From a virus: DNA of 32,075 nt. The stretch spans positions 5,660-37,734 of the IMG/VR virus record IMGVR_UViG_3300030116_000252. The stretch is one strand, 5' to 3'. The notes beneath the pieces are model-generated. The model worked only from the letters and a program-made list of their open reading frames with translations, did not search any database and had not been told where the DNA came from. How positions within the stretch are numbered: position 1 is the first letter of the stretch; each line of letters starts with the position of its first letter. Position numbers and translations under genes: made by a program. Positions 5,070-11,031 of the stretch are shown piece after piece.

Positions 5070-5553
5070 TATTGTATCTATCGACAACCAAGAAGCTGCA
5101 CGAACAAATCTTCTTGCATTCGCATCACCAGTCAGAGCAAACCTCAGGCTGGTGTGGGAACTTGATGAACTTGGATTCAGATTCAAAGGACGTTTGATTG
5201 ATAATCTATTAGAGATACCTCGACCTACTTTACAAGAATCATTGGAAGTAGTTGATAGGTATATGATTCCAATGCGTTCAGATGATATCAAGAATCGTCT
5301 TGAGAAATGGAAGTATCTTTTCCACAAGCCATTTGATTCCAAGATGGAGGAGGTTCAACTGAAAACAAATGCGTATGAAGATATGCTATGCAAGATACCA
5401 GCAGATTGTACGCACTATGCTTTGAATACTGCGATGCGAAAGTTCAAAATATTCCCAGCATACTTCGAGTTGTACTCGCTTATAAAAGAGCAGTATGAAA
5501 TCCGATTACACTACCAAGAAACTATTGAAAATAAACTTCTAAATAGTAGTTGA
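5044..5553 (+). CDS. Unknown protein, possible helicase-loader-like replication factor
   Basis: The 169-residue protein begins MTKNQPKNNIVSIDNQEAAR and is mostly helical. Near the C-terminus, ALNTAMRKFKIFPAYFEL (about 126-143) resembles the 'W/A..R.(N/F)K.FP....(E/L)' pattern found near the end of some phage helicase-loader or replication-organiser proteins such as those positioned like lambda P. This is a weak similarity by eye only. The start overlaps the previous gene by 26 bases, and an AGGAGTACGCAGAGC site lies upstream. The gene is followed by a promoter candidate, and the recombination genes come next. Confidence 0.55.
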   Translation: MTKNQPKNNIVSIDNQEAARTNLLAFASPVRANLRLVWELDELGFRFKGRLIDNLLEIPRPTLQESLEVVDRYMIPMRSDDIKNRLEKWKYLFHKPFDSKMEEVQLKTNAYEDMLCKIPADCTHYALNTAMRKFKIFPAYFELYSLIKEQYEIRLHYQETIENKLLNSS

Positions 5554-5578
5554 CTGGTTGCACAGTCGGAACTAGAAT
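5550..5578 (+). promoter_or_regulatory. Sigma-70-type promoter candidate before the exonuclease gene
   Basis: TTGACT (5550-5555) is followed after exactly 17 bp by TAGAAT (5573-5578): 5/6 and 5/6 matches at ideal spacing. A 5-bp inverted repeat GACTG-N6-CAGTC (5552-5567) overlaps the -35 element and the spacer, so an operator is possible. The -10 hexamer is identical to that of the terS promoter candidate. The exonuclease gene starts 26 bases downstream, so the recombination module probably has its own host-recognised promoter. Confidence 0.6.
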
Positions 5579-5603
5579 GTCCATATAAATAAGGAGAAAG
5601 CAC

Positions 5604-6494
5604 ATGGATAGAACTACATTCATTGGCGGTAGTGATGCCGTCAGATTAGTAAATGGTGATTGGGAAAATCTCTACCTCGAGAAGATTGGAGAGAAACAAC
5701 CTGATGACTTATCAGATAATTTACAAGTACAGATTGGTATTGCTACAGAGCAACTCAATGTTGAATGGTTTGTAAAGAATCACAGCAATAATCTTGATAT
5801 GAATATGATTGAGAGAAACAAAAGTCTTGGAGTCTATATGATAGACCATGTTCCTTGCGCTGCAAATCTTGATGGCTTGATTACACAGCATCAAGATAAG
5901 AGAGAATGGATTCTTGAATGCAAACACACCAATCCATTTACATCTATCAAAGATGTTATTGAAAGGTACATGCCACAAGTACAATTCTACATGCACTTGC
6001 ACAGACACAGAATGAAAATGATTCCAATACGGAATAGATATAACTGCTGCGGTGCATTCATATCAATCATTCAAGGCAATGGTAGCAAGTATCATCAGTC
6101 CCATATTGAGTACGATGAATTGTATGCAGAAAAGATTATGTCCCTGGTCAAAAAGTTTTGGCTCAACCATGTAGTACCAAAAGTAAAACCTACTAACGAT
6201 GGGATTGAAGACCCACCAGAGGTCAACTCAATCCCAATCGACAGAAAGGTTCAGCGTTGTATGAGTTCAAGTAATGAGTTTACCAATGATACACATGATT
6301 ACATCAAGACAATGGAAGTAGCACACAAGCATGAAGAAGCTAAGAAGAGATTGCTTAGTCATGTTACTGATGATGTGTACGAGATGTTCAATGACTATCT
6401 TGTCATATCAGTATCGAAGACTGGTAGACGTACAATCAAACTTAGGAAAGCAATTCAGCTTGCCTATGATATAATGAGTGGAGAAAAGAAATGA
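5604..6494 (+). CDS. YqaJ-family viral recombinase / 5'-3' exonuclease
   Basis: The 296-residue protein carries the YqaJ (lambda-exonuclease-like) signatures in order: FIGGSDA (6-12), GIATEQ with E49, AANLDGLI with D90, ILECKHT with E105 and K107, and YMPQVQFYM (122-130). These are the metal-binding and catalytic positions of this PDDEXK family, which resects double-strand ends to give 3' single strands for annealing. A C-terminal tail of about 100 residues is unassigned. It forms a two-component recombinase with the ERF protein that overlaps its stop by 4 bases. The start follows GGAGAAAGCAC directly, an 11-base leader that is exactly complementary to 7296-7306. Confidence 0.85.
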   Translation: MDRTTFIGGSDAVRLVNGDWENLYLEKIGEKQPDDLSDNLQVQIGIATEQLNVEWFVKNHSNNLDMNMIERNKSLGVYMIDHVPCAANLDGLITQHQDKREWILECKHTNPFTSIKDVIERYMPQVQFYMHLHRHRMKMIPIRNRYNCCGAFISIIQGNGSKYHQSHIEYDELYAEKIMSLVKKFWLNHVVPKVKPTNDGIEDPPEVNSIPIDRKVQRCMSSSNEFTNDTHDYIKTMEVAHKHEEAKKRLLSHVTDDVYEMFNDYLVISVSKTGRRTIKLRKAIQLAYDIMSGEKK

Positions 6495-6934
6495 CAAAAG
6501 AAACTATATACACAGCACTTATGAAGTGTGAGTTCAAGAAAGTAAAAGTTGAGGGTAACAATGCAATGTTCAATGCCAAGTATATGAAGGTAAAGGACAT
6601 CATACCTATGATTGAAGTAGAGTTGCAAAAGCAAAACATCATTTGCATTGGTACTATGAAAGTGAATGAACACAATTCACCGATACTCAATATACAGTTG
6701 CGACACATACCAAGCGATACATTCATCGAGAGTGAGTGTACTTGCTTAGACGATACTAAGAAAGGCAGTCAACAAATTGGTAGTGGCATTACCTACATGA
6801 CACGATACATTTTACAAAGGCTGCTTAACTTAGTGCCAGATGAAAGCACAGATGATGACGGCAATGAATCTAGCAAGTCTGGCACATTTCAGAAACCAAG
6901 AAAAGTAATTAGAAAGGATAACTATGGAATATGA
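6491..6934 (+). CDS. ERF-family single-strand annealing protein
   Basis: The 147-residue protein has the ERF signature QQIGSGITYMTRYILQRLLN (residues 94-113) followed by the acidic DESTDDDG (117-124), matching the family's 'GSa.TYarRY.L..l' and 'D.DDDG' motifs. ERF proteins anneal complementary single strands and partner an exonuclease. It is shorter than typical ERF proteins of 200 or more residues, and looks like a compact version. It overlaps the exonuclease stop by 4 bases (ATGA) and the SSB gene by 11, so the three are translationally coupled. The C-terminal 25 residues are basic and could contact DNA. Confidence 0.8.
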   Translation: MTKETIYTALMKCEFKKVKVEGNNAMFNAKYMKVKDIIPMIEVELQKQNIICIGTMKVNEHNSPILNIQLRHIPSDTFIESECTCLDDTKKGSQQIGSGITYMTRYILQRLLNLVPDESTDDDGNESSKSGTFQKPRKVIRKDNYGI

Positions 6935-7292
6935 TAACACAAATACTGGTGCAGTTTTTCAACCGAATGGTGAAGAGCTAAGTGGTACTGGAACACTTAA
7001 TGACAAGGGCAATGAGAACAGAATTGCTGTTGTCAAAGCATCATCAAAAGATGGTTCTACTGTCAGAGATATCTACTTGAAGATTGGTAGAATGTGGGAG
7101 AACGATAGCCAGAATGGTATGGCACCACAGTTTACTGGTCAGATTGATTTACCATCTGACAATAGTCGAGTTGCTGCTTGGGTCAAGCAAGGCTCATACG
7201 GCACTATGCTATCTCTTAAGCTATCACCAAAGCTTGAACAAGAACAATCATCTGTTGACAATGAACTTGAATCAGATGATATTCCATTTTAG
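6924..7292 (+). CDS. SSB-like single-stranded DNA-binding protein
   Basis: The 122-residue protein has a beta-rich core (about residues 30-102: NRIAVVKASS, VRDIYLKIGRMW, FTGQIDLPS, SYGTMLSLKLS) and ends in an acidic tail closing with DDIPF. That is the classic C-terminal partner-binding peptide of bacterial and phage SSBs. A DUF736-type relative is an alternative for the core. It sits last in the exonuclease-annealer-SSB set, as expected for a recombination or replication module. Its stop codon lies inside the first stem of the structured RNA element at 7287-7381. Confidence 0.7.
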   Translation: MEYDNTNTGAVFQPNGEELSGTGTLNDKGNENRIAVVKASSKDGSTVRDIYLKIGRMWENDSQNGMAPQFTGQIDLPSDNSRVAAWVKQGSYGTMLSLKLSPKLEQEQSSVDNELESDDIPF

Positions 7293-7381
7293 GACGTGCT
7301 TTCTCCAAAGAAGTCCTAAAACATGCTAGGGGGTCTAATACTGCTCTGCTTGCCTGACCTCCTAGCAGATAAAGAAAGCAC
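7287..7381 (+). ncRNA. Structured RNA element with pseudoknot potential, unknown family
   Basis: Three pairings fill the gap between the SSB-like gene and the next gene. Stem 1: TTTTAGGAC (7287-7295) with GTCCTAAAA (7313-7321), 9 bp. Stem 2: TGCTAGGGGGTC (7324-7335) with GACCTCCTAGCA (7356-7367), 12 bp with one G-U and a 20-base loop. Stem 3: GTGCTTTCT (7296-7304, loop of stem 1) with AGAAAGCAC (7373-7381), 9 bp. Stem 3 shares no bases with the others, so a pseudoknot is possible, or stems 1 and 3 may alternate. Stem 3 covers the only Shine-Dalgarno-like bases of the gene at 7387. No U-tract follows, so it is not a terminator. It matches no riboswitch or ribozyme that I recognise. Confidence 0.65.
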
Positions 7382-7386
7382 AGAAT

Positions 7387-7599
7387 ATGATTACAAAAAT
7401 GACACACACAGTTATTCTCATGCTTACAATCGACCTCGAGTCAGCAAGAGAATGCCAACGACTCAGCGAAAAAGTATACAATGAGAATAGATGCTTTGAA
7501 GCTTACAATATCTACAGCACAATACCACCTCGCAAACCAGATAACTTTGACGATATCATTGCTTTATATATAGAAAGGAAGAAGCTATGGGAGAGATAA
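7387..7599 (+). CDS. Small protein of unknown function downstream of the RNA element
   Basis: The 70 residues start MITKMTHTVILMLTIDLESA. A short hydrophobic stretch (VILMLTIDL) is followed by a charged helical segment and IPPRKPDNFDD. A second in-frame ATG lies four codons in. The leader is weak (AAAGAAAGCACAGAAT) and would be hidden by stem 3 of the RNA element, so translation may be controlled by that structure. It overlaps the next gene by 13 bases. No family is recognised. Confidence 0.6.
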   Translation: MITKMTHTVILMLTIDLESARECQRLSEKVYNENRCFEAYNIYSTIPPRKPDNFDDIIALYIERKKLWER

Positions 7600-7736
7600 A
7601 ATATAATTATGTAATTTGGGTTGGTGCTACACCTGACTATTATGTTGAATATAAAGATGCCTTAAGAGCATACAACGAATGGTTAGATAAAGGTTATGAT
7701 GATGTTCAATTTTTTGGGTGGACAAGACTAAGGTAA
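7587..7736 (+). CDS. 49-residue small protein with 'GYDDV' motif
   Basis: The 49 codons start MGEIKYNYVIWVGATPDYYV and continue with LDKGYDDVQFFGWTRLR. The pattern (beta strand 'VIWVGA', helix 'YKDALRAYNEWLDKG', then 'YDDV') resembles a class of tiny conserved proteins in cyanophages and other marine phages. It has AAAGGAAGAAGCT just upstream. It is the last plus-strand gene, and its end meets the convergent minus-strand arm. The function is unknown. Confidence 0.65.
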   Translation: MGEIKYNYVIWVGATPDYYVEYKDALRAYNEWLDKGYDDVQFFGWTRLR

Positions 7737-7841
7737 GACTGTTGTTTCCCATAAATGCAGTAGCCACAACTCTGGCGGCCCATCGTAATCATCAAAGTCA
7801 AAAGCCAACTGATTAGGTGTGCAATTGGAAGTGAGGACCAT
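7728..7841 (-). CDS. Possible 37-residue ORF at the end of the late arm
   Basis: The frame encodes 37 residues starting MVLTSNCTPNQLAFDFDDYD and ending PPELWLLHLWETTVLP. It overlaps the end of the endolysin gene and, by 9 bases, the last plus-strand gene. The acidic FDFDDYDG segment looks protein-like, and the frame fills the otherwise empty gap between the convergent arms. There is no clear ribosome-binding site and no family match, so it is a weak candidate. Confidence 0.3.
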   Translation of the reverse strand: MVLTSNCTPNQLAFDFDDYDGPPELWLLHLWETTVLP

Positions 7842-8280
7842 CGATGAAGGGACGTCTTGATTCTTTTCGTCTTGTGTCAATATAGTCATTCATTAAATCC
7901 TCTGCACTATCTGGTGACATGGTTAGTAACTTATGCCAAGCTGCACCCCAAACCAAATCAACTCCAACTTCTTTTGCAGCTTTTCGCATAGCATCAGCTA
8001 TATTATCATAATCCACAATATCCCAAGATGGATTACTGCCATCATAAGCCATAAGGTCAACAGCGTGTGCATATCCATCATCTTGTATCAAATGTTTACT
8101 AGCCATAGTCTGTGATTTGCCAGACTCATACAATTTCTTTTGAGTTTCCAAATCTCGAACACCATAGATAACCCCAAAGTCTACATCCGTATACTCAATC
8201 GCTTTCTTAACAACCTCAACAAGCTGAGGGTGTACTCCATCCAATCTATCCAGCGACCTTTGTGATAATTTAAATGCCAT
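7813..8280 (-). CDS. M15-family peptidase endolysin (L-alanyl-D-glutamate endopeptidase type)
   Basis: From the ATG at 8280, preceded by TTAGGAGAAAAGAT, the protein is 155 residues, close to the size of small phage M15 peptidases. It shows FGVIYGVRDLETQ (35-47), S61-K62-H63 and AHAVDL with D75, a WGAAWHK segment (111-117), and DGPHFQL with D147 and H150. H63, D75 and H150 are the probable zinc ligands. The enzyme cuts peptidoglycan stem peptides to lyse the host. Between H63 and D75 there are about five extra residues (IQDDGYA) compared with the usual 'SxHxxGxAxD'. A longer in-frame start at 8376 exists but would overlap the holin gene and lacks as good a site. Confidence 0.85.
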   Translation of the reverse strand: MAFKLSQRSLDRLDGVHPQLVEVVKKAIEYTDVDFGVIYGVRDLETQKKLYESGKSQTMASKHLIQDDGYAHAVDLMAYDGSNPSWDIVDYDNIADAMRKAAKEVGVDLVWGAAWHKLLTMSPDSAEDLMNDYIDTRRKESRRPFIDGPHFQLHT

Positions 8281-8350
8281 ATCTTTTCTCCTAAAGTTTC
8301 TAATATCCCAATCCCTATGTATGCGAAGATTCTCACGACGTTTATCCCAA

Positions 8351-8716
8351 TTACTTCCCATTCTTTCGTAACCCAAAGAATTTGGTCACAGAACGTACAC
8401 CAAAACTTGCAGCCACAATACACCCAAGTGTCACCTGATACCATTCAGGCATCATTTCTAAGGCTCTGAAGCCCTGTTCTACTATATCTCTCCCCCACGA
8501 ACCACAAAAGCAGAGGATAAGAGGAATGCTAAACAAAATTACCAGATATTCATCTTTCCAGCTAGACTGCGAGCCCTTCATAGCTTCTAAATCCCAGTCA
8601 ATATCACCAGTCAACTGCTTCTTTTTTATCTCAAGATTAAGTTTTTGTGATTCTGCTTTGGATTCTATCCATGTAGATGCCATGCCACCTACCATTTGTA
8701 ATGCTTTGAATAACAT
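8351..8716 (-). CDS. GTA-type 3-TM holin
   Basis: The 121-residue protein has an N-terminal charged helical part and hydrophobic spans at about 58-75 (LVILFSIPLILCFCGSW) and 95-110. The motifs SSWKDEYLVILFSIP and CIVAASFGVRSVTKFFG match the 'holin of 3TMs' family first described for gene transfer agents and common in alphaproteobacterial phages. It would permeabilise the inner membrane to release the M15 peptidase. Its start overlaps the upstream gene's stop by one base (TAATG). The peptidase start lies 71 bases beyond its stop. Confidence 0.75.
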   Translation of the reverse strand: MLFKALQMVGGMASTWIESKAESQKLNLEIKKKQLTGDIDWDLEAMKGSQSSWKDEYLVILFSIPLILCFCGSWGRDIVEQGFRALEMMPEWYQVTLGCIVAASFGVRSVTKFFGLRKNGK

Positions 8717-9120
8717 TATGTACCTTTAGACTTGAGTCTACCTTTTATTAATTTCCATAAAGCGTCTTTTTCTTCTTTAGGTGTAGGCATTGACATAAAC
8801 CCTGGCATTTTTTCTGCACCGATATCATGTTCAATTAACATTTTTTTATCTCGTTTAAATGATTCACTATGTAAATTTTGCGTAACTCTATTTTGAAAAG
8901 CCTTCATAGTTCTTTGACTCATGGTATCAGTCTTCGGACTTTTCTTTAGTTTTCTTATCATTGCATTTTGATTACGTCTTTGAGAGGTAAGAAATAATTC
9001 GTTAGCTCTTATAGAGTTATTTACAAGTGGCAGCTTTTTCATAACTCCACCTATATTATATTCTCTATAACTTCTAAAATGCTCTCCACCTTTTTTAAGA
9101 TTCTTATATTCTTCAGCCAT
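8716..9120 (-). CDS. Basic protein of unknown function in the lysis cluster
   Basis: The 134 residues start MAEEYKNLKKGGEHFRSYRE and are strongly basic, with many Arg/Lys-rich stretches (RRNQNAMIRKLKKSPKTD). No membrane span or motif is visible. It sits between two membrane-protein genes and overlaps both slightly (1 and 8 bases). A virion-associated or DNA-binding role would fit its charge but cannot be shown. Confidence 0.6.
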   Translation of the reverse strand: MAEEYKNLKKGGEHFRSYREYNIGGVMKKLPLVNNSIRANELFLTSQRRNQNAMIRKLKKSPKTDTMSQRTMKAFQNRVTQNLHSESFKRDKKMLIEHDIGAEKMPGFMSMPTPKEEKDALWKLIKGRLKSKGT

Positions 9121-9313
9121 TAGATTCCTTTCCTAACCAGATAGCAAATGCACCAGTCATTGCACCAGTTACAACAGACACTAAGCCAGCTTGTTGAGTG
9201 GTTAAATCAGGCTGGCTCAATGCCCACTCGATACACCTAACGTAAACACAGGTCATAGCTAGCATCATCAAGCGTGGGAGGATACGCCACTTGTCTAATG
9301 TTTCTGGTGTCAT
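9113..9313 (-). CDS. Small two-span membrane protein, holin-like
   Basis: The 66-residue protein has two hydrophobic spans, at about residues 11-32 (LPRLMMLAMTCVYVRCIEW) and 42-60 (GLVSVVTGAMTGAFAIWLG), joined by a polar turn. The N-terminus MTPETLDKWRILPRLMM resembles small holin-like proteins of marine phages. With the 3-TM holin nearby this could be a second holin or an antiholin. It joins its neighbours with overlaps of 8 bases and 1 base. Confidence 0.6.
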   Translation of the reverse strand: MTPETLDKWRILPRLMMLAMTCVYVRCIEWALSQPDLTTQQAGLVSVVTGAMTGAFAIWLGKESNG

Positions 9314-9810
9314 TAACCTATGTTCCCTCTATCGAGTTGTACTAATCCATATACAAAAGCTAACAAAATACCCATACCAACAATCACTACTAAGAATACA
9401 ACGATAACTGTAATTATCTTTTGTCGCAATACTTGTTTATCATATATCTCTTTTTGCCTACGCTTGCGTATATCACCTTCCATTTTAAGAAGTTCATTCC
9501 ATGCATTAACACCATGCCTAAACTTAATAAACTGTTGTAGCTCATATCTCTGTGCTTCAAGCTGTTTCTTTGCAGTTAATGCTTCAACAGCTTCTTGTTC
9601 GATACTACCTCTGCGTGTAAGTTTAGTAATGAAGGAAGGATTCTTAGCTCTCTTCTGTGCGTTTTCGATATCTGATGCGGCACTCATCCATTTGGATAAG
9701 TCCTGACCCATACTCTGAATATCTTTGCCAACCTGAAAGGCACGCTTCAACCCATTAAATGCCGTGTTAGCTGTTGCAACGGCGGCACTAATTGTTAATG
9801 GGTCAAGCAT
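9313..9810 (-). CDS. Conserved marine-phage protein with C-terminal membrane anchor
   Basis: The ATG at 9810 (after TAGGATTA) gives 165 residues starting MLDPLTISAAVATANTAFNG. A longer frame starts inside the fibre gene and is less likely. The protein has a helical N-terminal half (LKRAFQVGKDIQSM, DLSKWMSAASDIENAQKRAK), a charged coil (IEQEAVEALTAKKQLEAQRY) and a single membrane span at about 131-156. It resembles a protein found beside lysis genes in many marine podoviruses and of no known role. It could be a spanin-like or membrane scaffold protein. Confidence 0.65.
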   Translation of the reverse strand: MLDPLTISAAVATANTAFNGLKRAFQVGKDIQSMGQDLSKWMSAASDIENAQKRAKNPSFITKLTRRGSIEQEAVEALTAKKQLEAQRYELQQFIKFRHGVNAWNELLKMEGDIRKRRQKEIYDKQVLRQKIITVIVVFLVVIVGMGILLAFVYGLVQLDRGNIG

Positions 9811-9815
9811 TAATC

Positions 9816-10661
9816 CTATGCAGTTACGTAACAAACACCTATAAACACATGGTCATAAGAGCCATTGTTTGATGATTGTCTTAGATTTCTATTACTTATT
9901 GCAACGTTTTCATTACCTACCGCATTATTGAAATATTCTGTACTTGTTGAGCTAGTTGTAAATATATCAAAAGCGTTTCCATATATTCTAATTCTGCTTT
10001 CGTTATTTGCTATAACTACGTTTGTTGTTGTAGCTCCACGAAAAGATACTGTACCCCAGCCTTGTACGCTTCCAGAATTTCTTGAAGTAAAAGGCAATCC
10101 ATTTATAAAAAACTGACTGTCATTTGCACTTGTTCTGCTACTAAATTTTGCGTGACCAATAGCAACACAAACATTTCCAACTTTATGATATTTACCTTCT
10201 GTGCCACTAAATCCACCATTAGATGCAGAAGGTGTCCAGTTGCCAGAAGTATTTGTAACAGCACTAACATGCTGGGTAACTGCACTAGATGGAACTCGCG
10301 CATTTGGTATTGAACCAGATGTTAAGTTAGACGCATTAAGATTAGAAAGGTCTACATGCTGTGTTATATTTGATGCGGCAAAAAGAGCATCAGCAAATGT
10401 ACCAGATGTAATTTTAGATGTAGCTAAGTTAGGAATATCACTAGCTGACAATGACAATCGTGCAGATGGTACAGTACCAGACGTAAGATTATCTGCTGAT
10501 AACGCAGTCAAATCTACATGCTGAGTAACAGAACTAGAAGAGAGTCTAGCATCAGCGAATGTACCAGACGTTATCTTCGATGCTGGTAATGCTGGTATAA
10601 CATTAGCATTGAGTGTGCCAGACCCACTAATTACATTTGCTAAATCTCTTGCCTTTGTCAT
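9816..10661 (-). CDS. Short tail fibre paralogue 1
   Basis: The 281-residue protein has an N-terminal repeat half (about 1-135) of the type 'ASKITSGTFADARLSSSSVTQHVDL', 'NLTSGTVPSARLS', common in phage fibre stalks, then a distinct C-terminal half (about 136-281) rich in Gly, Ser and aromatics, expected to form the receptor-binding tip. The stalk is nearly the same as that of the fibre at 11032-11739 while the tips share only the fold-like core 'GKYHKVGNVCVAIGHAKF'. The two look like paralogues with diverged tips. The start MTKARDLANVISGSG is typical of such fibres. Confidence 0.7.
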   Translation of the reverse strand: MTKARDLANVISGSGTLNANVIPALPASKITSGTFADARLSSSSVTQHVDLTALSADNLTSGTVPSARLSLSASDIPNLATSKITSGTFADALFAASNITQHVDLSNLNASNLTSGSIPNARVPSSAVTQHVSAVTNTSGNWTPSASNGGFSGTEGKYHKVGNVCVAIGHAKFSSRTSANDSQFFINGLPFTSRNSGSVQGWGTVSFRGATTTNVVIANNESRIRIYGNAFDIFTTSSTSTEYFNNAVGNENVAISNRNLRQSSNNGSYDHVFIGVCYVTA

Positions 10662-11018
10662 TTATCCACCTTTTGATTTTTGGTCTGCTAAGTAATCTGC
10701 TTTTCGTTGTGAAGTAAAATAGTTTTCTAGCTCTGTCTTTACAGTTGCATCTACCTCGCCGAACACTCGGTTAAGCTCATCATCCCAGTTGTAGTCTTCT
10801 TGAACCCAGCCACGCCCAGCAGTTTTTACATCACCAAAGTTTTTACCCTCTGGCAAAGTATCTGCTTCTCTGATAGTTACTCCATCAACAACTTCAGCAT
10901 CGTGATATAAATCATCTGGTTCATGCCAAACATTCGAACACATAAATCCACACGAATGATTATCACTATCTCGCATAACGTCTATTGAAAACTCATTTTT
11001 TGTAATCGTGTAACTCAT
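10662..11018 (-). CDS. Small acidic protein between two fibre genes
   Basis: The 118 residues start MSYTITKNEFSIDVMRDSDN. The protein is acidic, with a central DTLPEGKNFGDVKTAGRGW and a C-terminal charged helix (YFTSQRKADYLADQKSKGG). Its place between two fibre genes, and the C-terminal 'Q.KADYLA' character, recall small fibre-associated or fibre-assembly proteins, but there is no clear family. It abuts fibre paralogue 1 with no gap. Confidence 0.55.
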   Translation of the reverse strand: MSYTITKNEFSIDVMRDSDNHSCGFMCSNVWHEPDDLYHDAEVVDGVTIREADTLPEGKNFGDVKTAGRGWVQEDYNWDDELNRVFGEVDATVKTELENYFTSQRKADYLADQKSKGG

Positions 11019-11031
11019 TTATCTTCTCCTG

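Noticed and set aside
5550-5567. GACTG-N6-CAGTC read as a terminator of the upstream gene
   Set aside because: The stem is only 5 bp with no U-tract, and it coincides with a near-consensus promoter.
8128-8310. Hydrophobic minus-strand frame (RIFAYIGIGILETLGE) overlapping the endolysin start
   Set aside because: It could be a small membrane peptide starting with GTG, but no ribosome-binding site is present. It overlaps the well supported peptidase gene, so chance is more likely.
8281-8376. Upstream in-frame start for the endolysin
   Set aside because: The extension is Arg-rich, unlike family N-termini, and overlaps the holin gene. ATG 8280 has a near-perfect site and begins at the domain.
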